64,000 nucleotides of DNA from Marinobacter lutaoensis (GTDB taxonomy: Bacteria; Pseudomonadota; Gammaproteobacteria; Pseudomonadales; Oleiphilaceae). The notes beneath the pieces were generated by a model. It did no database searches. It was not told the DNA's origin and worked only from the letters and a program-made list of their open reading frames with translations. The stretch covers positions 372,001-436,000 of the forward strand of contig NZ_MSCW01000005.1 of the NCBI RefSeq assembly GCF_001981305.1. The letters are read 5' to 3'. Positions 39,083-48,015 of this stretch are shown one piece after another. The first letter of the stretch is position 1; every line of letters begins with the position of its first letter. The position numbers and the translations under genes were made by a program.

Positions 39083-39874
39083 TCAGAAGTCATCCAGCAT
39101 GAAATCTTCGTCGTCGCTGGCGAACGGGTCGTCGATCACCCGACCGTCGTTGATCAGGAATTCCCGGCGTTGCAGGTAGGCGTTGCGTACAAAGATATAG
39201 GGGTCGCCGGAAATGAATCCCTCGGCCGGAATCAGGTCCGCCCGTTTATCCACCACCTGCAGCGCCCGGGCGTAGTAGATTTCCGGAGACTCCACGTTAT
39301 CCCAAAGCGAGGGAAAGGCAAAGCTGTCCGTCGCCAGTCCGCCGAAATCCCTGGGCGTGGACGGCCCCAGCAAGGGCAGCATCAGGTAGGGGCCGGAATC
39401 CAGCCCCCAGTACCCCAGGGTCTGGCCGAAGTCCTCGGGGCGTTCCGGCAGGTCGAACGCCGTCGCCACGTCGATCAGGCCGCCAAGGCCGAACACGGTG
39501 TTGTAGGTGAAGCGACCCGCTGCCACCACCGCGGATTCCCCCTTGAGCTGAAGCACGCTGTTGATGAAGTTGCGCACCTCCGTCAGGTTATTGAAAAAAT
39601 TGGTCACCGCCTTGTCGAGCAGGCTTGGGGTGAGGTCGCGGTAAGTCTGCGCCACCGGTTTCAGAATCCAACGGTCCACGGTTTCGTTGAAGTGGTAGAC
39701 CTTGCGGTTCCAGGCTTCGTAGGGATCCTCCACCGAGACCGGCTGGGCACCGGCAGGCGCAGGCTCCTGCATGGCCTGGGCCAGAACGGACGGAGTGGCG
39801 CCCAATGCCATGAGAAGGATGGCGGCGGGTGCCAGGGGGGAAAGCCAACGCCGGATTGAAGTAGCTATCATCAT
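39083..39874 (-). CDS. mlaA: MlaA/VacJ family protein lacking a lipobox
   Basis: 263 residues. The family core is clear: DPYEAWNRKVYHFNETVDRW, NFFNNLTEVRNFINSVLQ, GRFTYNTVFGLGGLIDVA and EDFGQTLGYWGLDSGPYLMLPLLGPS. MlaA removes misplaced phospholipids from the outer leaflet and passes them to MlaC. The N-terminal signal (AAILLMALGATPSVLAQA) contains no Cys, so it would be cleaved by signal peptidase I rather than lipidated as in E. coli. An acidic tail closes the protein. Paired with a patatin-like lipase. Confidence 0.93.
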   Translation of the reverse strand: MMIATSIRRWLSPLAPAAILLMALGATPSVLAQAMQEPAPAGAQPVSVEDPYEAWNRKVYHFNETVDRWILKPVAQTYRDLTPSLLDKAVTNFFNNLTEVRNFINSVLQLKGESAVVAAGRFTYNTVFGLGGLIDVATAFDLPERPEDFGQTLGYWGLDSGPYLMLPLLGPSTPRDFGGLATDSFAFPSLWDNVESPEIYYARALQVVDKRADLIPAEGFISGDPYIFVRNAYLQRREFLINDGRVIDDPFASDDEDFMLDDF

Positions 39875-39963
39875 GCACTCTTGGGTTGTGATTACCGTTT
39901 CGCTTCGACGACAATACCGGCGCTTTGAGTTGTCGTTATTGTTTCAGCTTCCGGAGGAGCGCG

Positions 39964-40371
39964 ATGTCAGTACCAGGAAATCATGTTAGCACGCTGACCA
40001 TGGCCCTGCGCTGGGGTGACATGGACGCCTACGGCCACGCCAACAACACGGTCTACTTCCGATTCTTCGAGGAAGCCCGCATTGTCTGGCTGAGCTCTCT
40101 GGAACTGGGCGCTCCGGAGGAGCCCACCGGGCCGGTCATTATAAAGACCAGCGCCACCTTCCTGAAAGAACTCACGCACCCAGCCACGGTGGTGGTCAAG
40201 ACCTTCGCCGACAAGGCCGGCAACACCAGCCTCGACACCTACCACCTGCTGGAGGATGCCGAGACCGGAGAAATCTACGCCGAGGGGTATGCCAAGATCG
40301 TCTGGTTCGATCGCAAGACCCGGAAGTCGGCGCCGCTGCCAGACACCCTGAGGGCGCTGGCGGCACGCTGA
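39964..40371 (+). CDS. 4-hydroxybenzoyl-CoA thioesterase family acyl-CoA thioesterase
   Basis: 135-residue hotdog-fold thioesterase. RWGDMDAYGHANNTVYFRFFEEARI carries the family motif with the catalytic Asp (the GDMDAYGHANN part). GGAGG lies upstream of the ATG at 39964; a longer open frame starts at 39925 but adds an unlikely N-terminus. Divergent from mlaA and convergent with the FabH-like gene. Substrate unknown, probably an acyl-CoA. Confidence 0.9.
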   Translation: MSVPGNHVSTLTMALRWGDMDAYGHANNTVYFRFFEEARIVWLSSLELGAPEEPTGPVIIKTSATFLKELTHPATVVVKTFADKAGNTSLDTYHLLEDAETGEIYAEGYAKIVWFDRKTRKSAPLPDTLRALAAR

Positions 40372-40381
40372 CACGCCGCCG

Positions 40382-41503
40382 TTAGCGGCGGCGGACCACG
40401 ACGCTGCCGATGGAATAGCCAGCGCCAAAGGAGCAGATGACGCCCAGGTCACCCGATGCCAGGTCGTCCTTGTACTTGTGGAAGGCGATGATCGAGCCGG
40501 CGGAGCTGGTGTTGGCGTATTCATCCAGAATCACTGGGGCCTCGTCTTCCGTCGCGTCGCGGCCGAGAACCTTGCGGGCAATCAGCTGATTCATGTTGAG
40601 GTTCGCCTGGTGCAGCCACATCCGGCGCAGGTTCTCCGGCGCCAAACCCAGGCCCTGCAGGTGTTCCTGAATGGTCTGCGCGACCATGGGGGACACCTCC
40701 TTGAATACCTTTCGGCCCTCTTGCACGAACAGCTTGTCCGGCTGGCCGATGCCCGATTCATCGGCACGGTTCAGGAACCCGAAGTTGTTGCGGATGTTAT
40801 TGGAAAACCGGGTTTTGAGGCGGGTACCCAGAATCTCGAAGCCCTCGCCGTCCCGGACGTTCTCCTCCCGCTCCACCAGGATCGCAGTACAGGCGTCGCC
40901 GAAAATGAAATGGCTGTCCCGGTCACGGAAATTGAGATGGCCAGAGCAGATTTCCGGGCTGACCACCAGCACCGCCCGGGCGGCGCCGTTCTCCACCGAG
41001 TTGACTGCAGCCTGGAGGCCAAAGGTGGCGGAGCTGCAGGCCACGTTCATGTCGTAGGCAAAGCCGTCGATGTCCAGCGCGTCCTGAACCTCGATGGCGA
41101 TGGCCGGGTACGGGCGCTGCATGTTGGAGCAGGCCACGATCACCGCATCCACGTCCGCCGCGGTCCGCCCCGCCTGTGCCAGGGCCTCGCGGCAGGCCGC
41201 CACCGCCATCTCGCACTGCACCGAGGGCTGGTCGTTGGGGCGTTCGGGAATGCGCGGCACCATCCGGTTCGGGTCCAGGATGCCGTCCTTGTCAATCACA
41301 TGACGGCGCTTGATGCCGGAGGCTTTCTCGATGAACGCAGAGGAGGAGTATTGCAGCGGCGCCCGTTCGCCCCGCTCGATCTCGCCGGCATGCTCGGCAT
41401 TGAACATGTCCACGTACTGGTTGAAGGACGCCACCAGCTCGTCGTTGTCGATGGTTGCAGGTGGTGTGTACAGACCGGTTCCGCTAATGACCGCTTTAAT
41501 CAC
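40382..41503 (-). CDS. Beta-ketoacyl-ACP synthase III (FabH-like, PA3286 type)
   Basis: 373 residues, thiolase-fold condensing enzyme. Catalytic Cys in NVACSSATFG, His in WLHQANLNM, Asn in EYANTSSAGS: a full Cys-His-Asn triad. It is longer than E. coli FabH and resembles the second FabH of Pseudomonas (PA3286), which uses octanoyl-CoA to feed beta-oxidation products into fatty acid synthesis. GTG start with GGGG five bases upstream. The assignment to that subgroup is from memory. Confidence 0.88.
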   Translation of the reverse strand: MIKAVISGTGLYTPPATIDNDELVASFNQYVDMFNAEHAGEIERGERAPLQYSSSAFIEKASGIKRRHVIDKDGILDPNRMVPRIPERPNDQPSVQCEMAVAACREALAQAGRTAADVDAVIVACSNMQRPYPAIAIEVQDALDIDGFAYDMNVACSSATFGLQAAVNSVENGAARAVLVVSPEICSGHLNFRDRDSHFIFGDACTAILVEREENVRDGEGFEILGTRLKTRFSNNIRNNFGFLNRADESGIGQPDKLFVQEGRKVFKEVSPMVAQTIQEHLQGLGLAPENLRRMWLHQANLNMNQLIARKVLGRDATEDEAPVILDEYANTSSAGSIIAFHKYKDDLASGDLGVICSFGAGYSIGSVVVRRR

Positions 41504-41612
41504 GCTAACCCCACGTCATAACTGTGAAAATTGGATGGACACACTGTTCCGATGGCAGAAATGGTACCACAGTCCGGCCGCGTTTCCCGTTAGGCTTTGG
41601 TGCATGTCCGGA

Positions 41613-44600
41613 TCAGGCCCGGACCTTCTGCCACTGTTTGTCCAGGCGCTTGACGGACACCGTCATGGCCGTGCCCAGCTGCTGCGCAAAAAAGGACACC
41701 CGGAACTCTTCCAGCATCCACCGGTACAGCACCAGCTCCGGATCCCGGATACCCTGGCGTTCGAGCTCGTCCCGCTTGGCGGCATAACGGGCCCACAGGG
41801 GCTCAATGGTATGCAGGAACTCCCGCTCCCTCCCCATTTCCCGGGGCATTTTTTCCAGACGCACCAGGCAGGCCTCGAAGTAGACCGGGAACCGTGCCAA
41901 CCATTCCGGCGGCGTGGCCACCAGGAATCCGGGATAAACCAGGTTGGCCAGCTGGAATTTCAGGTCCGCCATGCTGTTGGCCAGGGCCAGACTGATCTTG
42001 CCCTTGAGCTGCCGGGCCACCTTCTGGTAGCCGGTCATGGCCTGGTGCAGGCGCTGGTCCGCCCGCTCCAGGGCCGGGATGAAATCGCCCCGATGGATTT
42101 GGAATATCCGCTCGAAGTCCTCCGGCGAACGTGGCAACGCCTCTCCCAGGAAGTGCTCGATGACGCTGGCCACCAGCAGGTCGTCAAGCAGCCCCCGGGC
42201 CTGTCCGACCGGTGCGAACATCAGCGCCGACTGTTTGAAATGCGGCAGCTTGCGATCGAGATCGCTCAGGGTATTGCCGAACCGGTTGATGATCAGCCGG
42301 GCCACGCCTCGCCGGGTATTCTCCTGCGCCGTCAGGGGGTCCAGGCAACGGACTTCTCGAACGCTGTCGCCCAGGTCCTCCAGGGCTGGGAACACGGTAA
42401 TCTGCATGCCTCCCTTCTCGGTCTGGACCTGGGCCGGCAAGGCGCCAAACTGCCAGTCCTGATGCCGCTGGGCCGGGGCTTCGGCGGCGCGCGACCGGTC
42501 GGCCGCTGACGCCAGGGCGGCCTCTGCCTGCCCCTCCAGCTGGCGTTGCAGCCGGACCGGGTCCCGCCCTTCGGCCAGGACCTGACCATCGTCGCCCAGG
42601 ACCCGCACGTTCATCCGCAGATGGCGCGGCAGCGCCTGCTCGGGCCAGGCGTCGGGATCCACCTGGACACCGGTCATCCGTCGCAGCTGCTCACCGAGCT
42701 TCAGGCTCAGGGGCTCGTTGCAGGGTTGCAGGTTGGCCAGGGCGGCATCGACGAAATCCGGCACCGGCACGAAATTACGCCGCAACGCCTTGGGCAGGCC
42801 TTTCACCAGCGCCACGCATTTTTCCCGCAACAGCCCCGGTACCAACCATTCCAGGCGCCGCACCGGCAACTGCCGCAACGCCATCAGCGGCACCTCAAGG
42901 GTGACCCCGTCCCGTTCGCTGCCGGGCTCGAACTCATACCTGAGCGGATAGCGCACGCCCTCCCAGGCCAGGAAGTCCGGGAACTGCTCCGCCGCTTCGG
43001 CATCCACCGGACGTTGCAGGATGTCCTCGTCGGTCAGTTCCAGCGCCTTGAGTTCCGGCTCGGACAGCCCCCGCCACCAGGTCTCGAAATGCCGGCCACT
43101 GACGATTTCCCCGGGCAGGCGCTGGTCGTAGAAGGCGAACAGGGTCTCGTCGTCCACCAGGAGGTCCCGCCGCCGGGTCTTCTTTTCCAGATTCTCGACG
43201 CTGTCGAGCCGTTCCCGGTTGCGCGCGATGAACGGTGCCCGGGTCCGGTAGTCCCCTTCCACCAGGGCCCGCCGGATAAACAGCTCCCGACACACCGTCG
43301 GATCCACCCGGGTGTAGGCGATGCGACGCTTCGCCACCACGTCCAGGCCGTAAAGAGTCACCCGTTCATACCCCATCACCTGGGCCCGTTTCTGCTCCCA
43401 GTGGGGCTCGAAGTAGTGGCGTTTGACCACGTGCCCGGCGAGAGGCTCGATCCACTCCGGCTGGATGGCCGCCACGGTACGAGCGAACACCCGGCTGGTC
43501 TCAACGATTTCCGCCGCCACGATCCACTTGGGTGCAGACTTGGCCACCCGGGAACCCGGGAAGATCCATACCTTGCGGTTCCGGGTGGCCAGGTATTCCT
43601 TGTTCTCCACCTTGACCGCCACCTGCCCCAGCAGGCCGGCCAGGATGGCCTTGTGAACGGCTTCGTAGGCCGCCGGTTCCCGGTTCGCCGCCAGCCCCTG
43701 CTCCCGGCAGATGAGTGCCAGCTGGCGGTGGATGTCCCGCCACTCCCGCAACCGCATCCAGCTCAGGAAGGTTTTCTGGCACAGCTTCTTGAGCTGATTC
43801 TGGGACAGCGCCTGGCGCTGTTCCTCGAACCAGTTCCACAGGTTGAGCAAGGTAGTGAAGTCCGATTCCTTGTCCTGGAAGGGGGCGTGGGCCTGATCAG
43901 CGGCCTGTTGTTTGTCCTGGGGACGCTCCCTCGGGTCCTGCACGCTCAGTCCGGCGATGATGACCAGCACCTCGCTCAGGCTGCCGAGTTCGGCGGCGGT
44001 CACCAGCATCCGGGCCAGTCTCGGGTCCAGCGGCAGCCGGGCCATGGTGCGCCCCAGCCGCGTCAGGCGACGCTTCGCGTCCACCGCCCCCAACTCCTCG
44101 AGCAGCTTGTAACCGTCATTAATCTGGCGGCGATCCGGCGCTTCCAGGAACGGGAACGCCCGGATGTCGCCCAGGCCCAGAGTGGCCATCTGCAGGATGA
44201 CCGAGGCCAGGTTGGTCCGCAGGATTTCCGGATCGGTATACTCCGGTCGGTTGTTGAAATCCGATTCATCGTACAGCCGGAAACAGATCCCGGGCGCCAC
44301 CCGGCCACACCGGCCGGCGCGCTGGTTGGCGCTGGCCTGAGACACGGGCTCGATGGGCAGCCGCTGGATCTTCGAGCGCACGCTGTAGCGGCTGATCCGG
44401 GCCACCCCGGTATCGATCACGTACCGGATCCCGGGCACTGTCAGCGACGTCTCCGCGACGTTGGTGGCCAGCACGATCCGGCGGCCCCGATGGGCCTGGA
44501 ACACCCGGTTCTGTTCCTGGTTGCTCAGGCGTGAATACAGGGGCAACACCTCGGTGTGGCGCAGATCGGCATGGCGCAGCACCTTGCTGAGAAACCGGAT

Positions 44601-45524
44601 TTCCCGCTCCCCGGGCAGAAACACCAGCACGTCTCCGGGCGGTTTCCGCTCGGCCCGCTCGTGCGCCTCGATTTCCGACAGAGCCTGAAGCACCGCCTCG
44701 CCCCAGCCCTGGTCCCGGTCATCCTCGTCCCCGGCCAACGGCCGGTACCGGATGTCCACCGGGTAGGTGCGACCGCTGACCTCGATCACCGGAGCTTGGT
44801 CAAAGAAATCGCTGAACCGTTCCACCTCGATGGTGGCGGAGGTGATGATGACTTTCAGGTCCGGGCGCCGGGGCAACAGTTGTTTCAAATAACCCAGCAG
44901 GAAGTCGATGTTCAGGCTGCGCTCGTGGGCCTCGTCGATGATCAGGGTATCGTAGCGATCCAGGAACCGGTCGTGCTGAATTTCCGCCAGCAGGATACCG
45001 TCGGTCATCACCTTGACCCGGGAATCCTCACGGGTCTGGTCCGTGAACCGAACCTGATACCCGACCTGCTGCCCCACCGTCTCGCCCAGTTCCTCGGCAA
45101 TGCGCGCGGCCACGCTGCGGGCAGCGATCCGGCGCGGCTGGGTATGCCCGACCAGACCACGCAGGCCTCGCCCCATGTTCAGGCAGATTTTAGGGATCTG
45201 AGTGGTCTTGCCGGAGCCGGTCTCGCCGGCCACGATCACCACTTGGTGCTGCTCGATGGCGGCGCGGATGTCCTCCACCCGGTCCGACACCGGCAGGCTG
45301 TCCGGAAAAGTCAGAGGGCGGTGCCGCTGCCGGCGCCGCTGGAGGATGTCCTGTCCCCGGGCGAGCCAACGCCGCAGACTCTCCAGCTCCTTCGGTCCGG
45401 GCTCGCCCCGGCTCCGGGCCAGGGTCCGGGCAATGCGGGCCGCTTCCAGCTGGTTGCACTCAGCCAGCTGGCCGGAAAGGTACTGGGCCGCCTCGCGGGG
45501 CGAATCGAAGGTCGGTGTCGTCAT
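41613..45524 (-). CDS. hrpA: ATP-dependent RNA helicase HrpA
   Basis: About 1303 residues, full length for HrpA, a DEAH-box helicase linked to rescue of stalled ribosomes and mRNA processing. VAGETGSGKTTQIP is motif I (100-107), LIIDEAHERSLN motif II (197-200), ITSATIE motif III, and QRAGRCGRVAPG motif VI. Then come the HA2/OB regions and the long HrpA-specific C-terminal part ending FFAQQLGTAMTVSVKRLD. The start is uncertain: ATG at 45524 has only CAGG upstream, and longer starts at 45563 or 45575 are possible. It faces away from no promoter I can define; fadD lies upstream on the same strand with a terminator between. Confidence 0.95.
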   Translation of the reverse strand: MTTPTFDSPREAAQYLSGQLAECNQLEAARIARTLARSRGEPGPKELESLRRWLARGQDILQRRRQRHRPLTFPDSLPVSDRVEDIRAAIEQHQVVIVAGETGSGKTTQIPKICLNMGRGLRGLVGHTQPRRIAARSVAARIAEELGETVGQQVGYQVRFTDQTREDSRVKVMTDGILLAEIQHDRFLDRYDTLIIDEAHERSLNIDFLLGYLKQLLPRRPDLKVIITSATIEVERFSDFFDQAPVIEVSGRTYPVDIRYRPLAGDEDDRDQGWGEAVLQALSEIEAHERAERKPPGDVLVFLPGEREIRFLSKVLRHADLRHTEVLPLYSRLSNQEQNRVFQAHRGRRIVLATNVAETSLTVPGIRYVIDTGVARISRYSVRSKIQRLPIEPVSQASANQRAGRCGRVAPGICFRLYDESDFNNRPEYTDPEILRTNLASVILQMATLGLGDIRAFPFLEAPDRRQINDGYKLLEELGAVDAKRRLTRLGRTMARLPLDPRLARMLVTAAELGSLSEVLVIIAGLSVQDPRERPQDKQQAADQAHAPFQDKESDFTTLLNLWNWFEEQRQALSQNQLKKLCQKTFLSWMRLREWRDIHRQLALICREQGLAANREPAAYEAVHKAILAGLLGQVAVKVENKEYLATRNRKVWIFPGSRVAKSAPKWIVAAEIVETSRVFARTVAAIQPEWIEPLAGHVVKRHYFEPHWEQKRAQVMGYERVTLYGLDVVAKRRIAYTRVDPTVCRELFIRRALVEGDYRTRAPFIARNRERLDSVENLEKKTRRRDLLVDDETLFAFYDQRLPGEIVSGRHFETWWRGLSEPELKALELTDEDILQRPVDAEAAEQFPDFLAWEGVRYPLRYEFEPGSERDGVTLEVPLMALRQLPVRRLEWLVPGLLREKCVALVKGLPKALRRNFVPVPDFVDAALANLQPCNEPLSLKLGEQLRRMTGVQVDPDAWPEQALPRHLRMNVRVLGDDGQVLAEGRDPVRLQRQLEGQAEAALASAADRSRAAEAPAQRHQDWQFGALPAQVQTEKGGMQITVFPALEDLGDSVREVRCLDPLTAQENTRRGVARLIINRFGNTLSDLDRKLPHFKQSALMFAPVGQARGLLDDLLVASVIEHFLGEALPRSPEDFERIFQIHRGDFIPALERADQRLHQAMTGYQKVARQLKGKISLALANSMADLKFQLANLVYPGFLVATPPEWLARFPVYFEACLVRLEKMPREMGREREFLHTIEPLWARYAAKRDELERQGIRDPELVLYRWMLEEFRVSFFAQQLGTAMTVSVKRLDKQWQKVRA

Positions 45525-45598
45525 GGCCTGGGAAGTGTACTCCTGCTTTCGGGTGGCGGTCATGCCAGGCGGCACAGTCTAGCGGGAATCGGACCACC

Positions 45599-45631
45599 GT
45601 AAAACGAGAAGACCCCGCCGGGGCGGGGTCT
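45599..45631 (-). terminator. Rho-independent terminator after fadD
   Basis: Minus strand: AGACCCCGC (45623-45631), loop of four, GCGGGGTCT (45610-45618), followed by TCTCGTTTT. It lies 23 bases beyond the fadD stop and separates it from hrpA. Confidence 0.8.
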
Positions 45632-45653
45632 GTCCGAATCTGGCGCTTGCCGC

Positions 45654-47330
45654 TCAGGACTTGGCGGCTTCGTCCCGCAGTTCCCGACGCAGGATCTTGC
45701 CCACGTTGGACTTGGGCAGCTCGTCGCGGAACTCGAAGTGCTTGGGCACCTTGTAGGCGGTCAGGCGTTCGCGGCAGAACTCCTTGAGTTCGTTTTCGGT
45801 GACGCTGTCGTCCGCCGGGATCACGTACACCTTGACCGCCTCGCCGCTCTTGGCGTCGGGCACACCCACCGCCGCGCACTCCCGCACCTTCGGATGGGAG
45901 CTGACCACGTCCTCCACCTCGTTCGGGAACACGTTGAAACCGGACACGATGATCATGTCTTTCTTGCGGTCGACGATGCGGATGTAACCGTCTTCCTGGA
46001 TGACCGCGATGTCACCGGTTTTCAGGTAGCCATCCTCGGTGAAGGACTTGCGGGTGTCCTCCGGGCGCTGCCAATAGCCCCGCATGACCTGGGGCCCCTG
46101 CACACACAGTTCACCCGGCTCGCCCAGCGGCGTTTCCTTGCCGTCTTCATCGAGGGTCTTGACGCGGGTCGAGGGAATCGGCAGGCCGATGGTACCCACC
46201 TGAATGGCACTGGGGGGGTTGAGCGTCACCACCGGGGAGGTCTCGGTCATACCGTAGCCTTCACAGATTTCACAGCCGGTGACTTGGTGCCACATCTTGG
46301 CGGTGTCGCTGGTCAGCGCCATGCCCCCAGACGCGGTGAGTTTCAGCGGGCTGAAGTCCAGGTCCTGGAATTCCTCGTTGTTGCACAGGGCCACGAACAG
46401 GGTGTTGAGGCCGAGAAACGCGGTAAACCGGTGCTTTTTCAGTTCCTTGACAAACGCCGGGATGTCCCGGGGGTTGGGAATGAGGATATTGTGGGCGCCG
46501 GCCTCCAGCATGATGCCGCAGTTCAGGGTAAAGGAATAGATGTGGTACAGCGGCAGCGGTGCCACCACCACTTCCCGGCCCTCGTCGACGTTGTCTTCCA
46601 GCATCGGCCGCACCTGCAGCAGGTTGGCTACCAGGTTGCCGTGGGTGAGCATGGCGCCCTTGGCGACACCGGTGGTCCCTCCGGTGTACTGCAGCACCGC
46701 GATGTCATCCTTCTTGCAGGCGACCGGGGTGAAGGTTTCCCGGGCCCCGGCACCGAGCACCGCCGGCAGGCGGTGGGCGCCGGGAATGTGGAACGGCGGC
46801 ACCATTTTCTTGACGTGCTTGACCACGGCGTTCATCAGAGTGCGCTTGAGCGGCGAGTGCATGTCGGCGATTTCGGTGACGATAACATGCTCGATGCTGG
46901 TCTGAGGAATCACCTTTTCCGCGTTTTCGGCCATGTTGGCCAGAACCACCAGGGCGCGGGCGCCGGAGTCGTTGAACTGGTGTTCCATTTCGCGCTGGGT
47001 GTAGAGCGGGTTGGTGTTGACCACGATCAGGCCGGCCCGCATCGCGCCAAACACCACCACCGGATACTGCGGCAGGTTGGGCATCTGCACGGCGATACGG
47101 TCGCCGGGTTTGAGGTCGGTCCGGTTCTGGATCCAGGCAGCGAAGTTACGGCTCTGGATGTCCAGGTCCCGGTAGGTGAGGGTTGCGCCAACAGCACTGA
47201 AGGCAGGTCGGTCCGCGTACTTCTTCACGGCCTGTTCAAACACTTCGACCATGCTTTCGTACTTATCCAGGTCTACCTCGCGCGGAATCCCGGCGGGGTA
47301 TTTGTCCTGATAGAACTGCTCAAAATCCAT
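45654..47330 (-). CDS. fadD: Long-chain fatty-acid-CoA ligase
   Basis: 558-residue adenylate-forming enzyme activating long-chain fatty acids. LQYTGGTTGVAKGAML is the AMP-binding motif, EGYGMTETSP and DGYLKTGDIAVI follow, FNVFPNEVED is the hinge-proximal FadD signature, and KSNVGKILRREL holds the catalytic Lys near the end. ATG at 47330 (MDFEQFYQDKYP) has AGGAG six bases upstream; an ATG two codons earlier would leave no spacing. Divergent from a PhaJ4-type hydratase, the same pairing I recall for fadD-phaJ4 in Pseudomonas. Confidence 0.96.
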   Translation of the reverse strand: MDFEQFYQDKYPAGIPREVDLDKYESMVEVFEQAVKKYADRPAFSAVGATLTYRDLDIQSRNFAAWIQNRTDLKPGDRIAVQMPNLPQYPVVVFGAMRAGLIVVNTNPLYTQREMEHQFNDSGARALVVLANMAENAEKVIPQTSIEHVIVTEIADMHSPLKRTLMNAVVKHVKKMVPPFHIPGAHRLPAVLGAGARETFTPVACKKDDIAVLQYTGGTTGVAKGAMLTHGNLVANLLQVRPMLEDNVDEGREVVVAPLPLYHIYSFTLNCGIMLEAGAHNILIPNPRDIPAFVKELKKHRFTAFLGLNTLFVALCNNEEFQDLDFSPLKLTASGGMALTSDTAKMWHQVTGCEICEGYGMTETSPVVTLNPPSAIQVGTIGLPIPSTRVKTLDEDGKETPLGEPGELCVQGPQVMRGYWQRPEDTRKSFTEDGYLKTGDIAVIQEDGYIRIVDRKKDMIIVSGFNVFPNEVEDVVSSHPKVRECAAVGVPDAKSGEAVKVYVIPADDSVTENELKEFCRERLTAYKVPKHFEFRDELPKSNVGKILRRELRDEAAKS

Positions 47331-47368
47331 CACCATCTCCTGTTGGGCGCTTCTGGTTCTGATTGTAA

Positions 47369-47378
47369 TGGTCTACCA
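47369..47378. promoter_or_regulatory. Possible fatty-acid regulator site between fadD and phaJ4
   Basis: TGGTCTACCA is a perfect ten-base palindrome 38 bases upstream of fadD; a further half ATGGTC lies 17 bases on. GntR- and TetR-type fatty-acid regulators bind TGGT-N-ACCA-like sites, and the position would cover the fadD promoter. Function is inferred only from symmetry and location. Confidence 0.3.
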
Positions 47379-47523
47379 ATGTCTAAATGGTCAAATAATC
47401 AACCCGACAAAAGTATCAGCCGAAAAAAAGTGGGGAGAGAATAGCAGTTTTGTTAACGATGAGGTAGGTTTCACGCATTCGGACCGGCACCCGATGATGA
47501 CCCGAACCCGCGCGGAGCACACC

Positions 47524-48009
47524 ATGAACGACACCCTGGATACCCTGGAAAACCTCACTTACGATGAACTGAACGAAGGCGACACCGCCACCTTTACCCG
47601 AACCCTTACCGAGGACGAGCTGATCCTGTTCGCGGCCGTATCCGGCGACGTCAACCCGGTTCACCTGGACAAGGAATTCGCCGCCCATTCCATGTTCAAG
47701 GAGCGCATCGCCCATGGTATGTGGAGCGGGTCCCTGATCTCGGCGGCGCTGGCGACGGTCATGCCGGGCCCAGGCACCATCTATCTGGAACAGAGCCTGG
47801 CCTTCAAGCGCCCGGTAAAGCTGGATGACACCATCACCGTGACACTCAAGGTGCTGCGTAAGGAACCGAAGAACCGGCTGCTGGTCGAGTGCGACGTGCG
47901 CAACCAGAACGGTCAGCAGGTGGTCGCCGGGGAAGCCCGGGTGATTGCGCCGACCGAAAAGGTTCGCCTGCACAAGCCCATCCTTCCCGCCATCAGCATC
48001 GATCGCTGA
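47524..48009 (+). CDS. phaJ4: (R)-specific enoyl-CoA hydratase (MaoC/PhaJ4-like)
   Basis: 161 residues, hotdog fold of the MaoC type. FAAVSGDVNPVHLDKEFA and FKERIAHGMWSGSLISA contain the catalytic Asp and His (the D-x4-H dyad). PhaJ4 converts trans-2-enoyl-CoA from beta-oxidation to (R)-3-hydroxyacyl-CoA. GGAG lies six bases before the ATG. Divergent from fadD, supporting a role in fatty-acid use. Converges with the TonB-like gene seven bases later. Confidence 0.88.
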   Translation: MNDTLDTLENLTYDELNEGDTATFTRTLTEDELILFAAVSGDVNPVHLDKEFAAHSMFKERIAHGMWSGSLISAALATVMPGPGTIYLEQSLAFKRPVKLDDTITVTLKVLRKEPKNRLLVECDVRNQNGQQVVAGEARVIAPTEKVRLHKPILPAISIDR

Positions 48010-48015
48010 TGCCCC

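Noticed and set aside
40374..40393. CGCCGCCG/CGGCGGCG hairpin between the thioesterase and FabH-like genes
   Set aside because: Sits in the right place for a convergent terminator but lacks a U-tract; could be chance at this GC content.
42546..44534. Long plus-strand open frame opposite hrpA
   Set aside because: High GC keeps antisense frames open; hrpA motifs are complete on the minus strand and the plus-strand product has no domain.
45738..47444. Long plus-strand open frame opposite fadD
   Set aside because: His/Val/Gly-rich shadow of a well-supported gene; no start signal or family.
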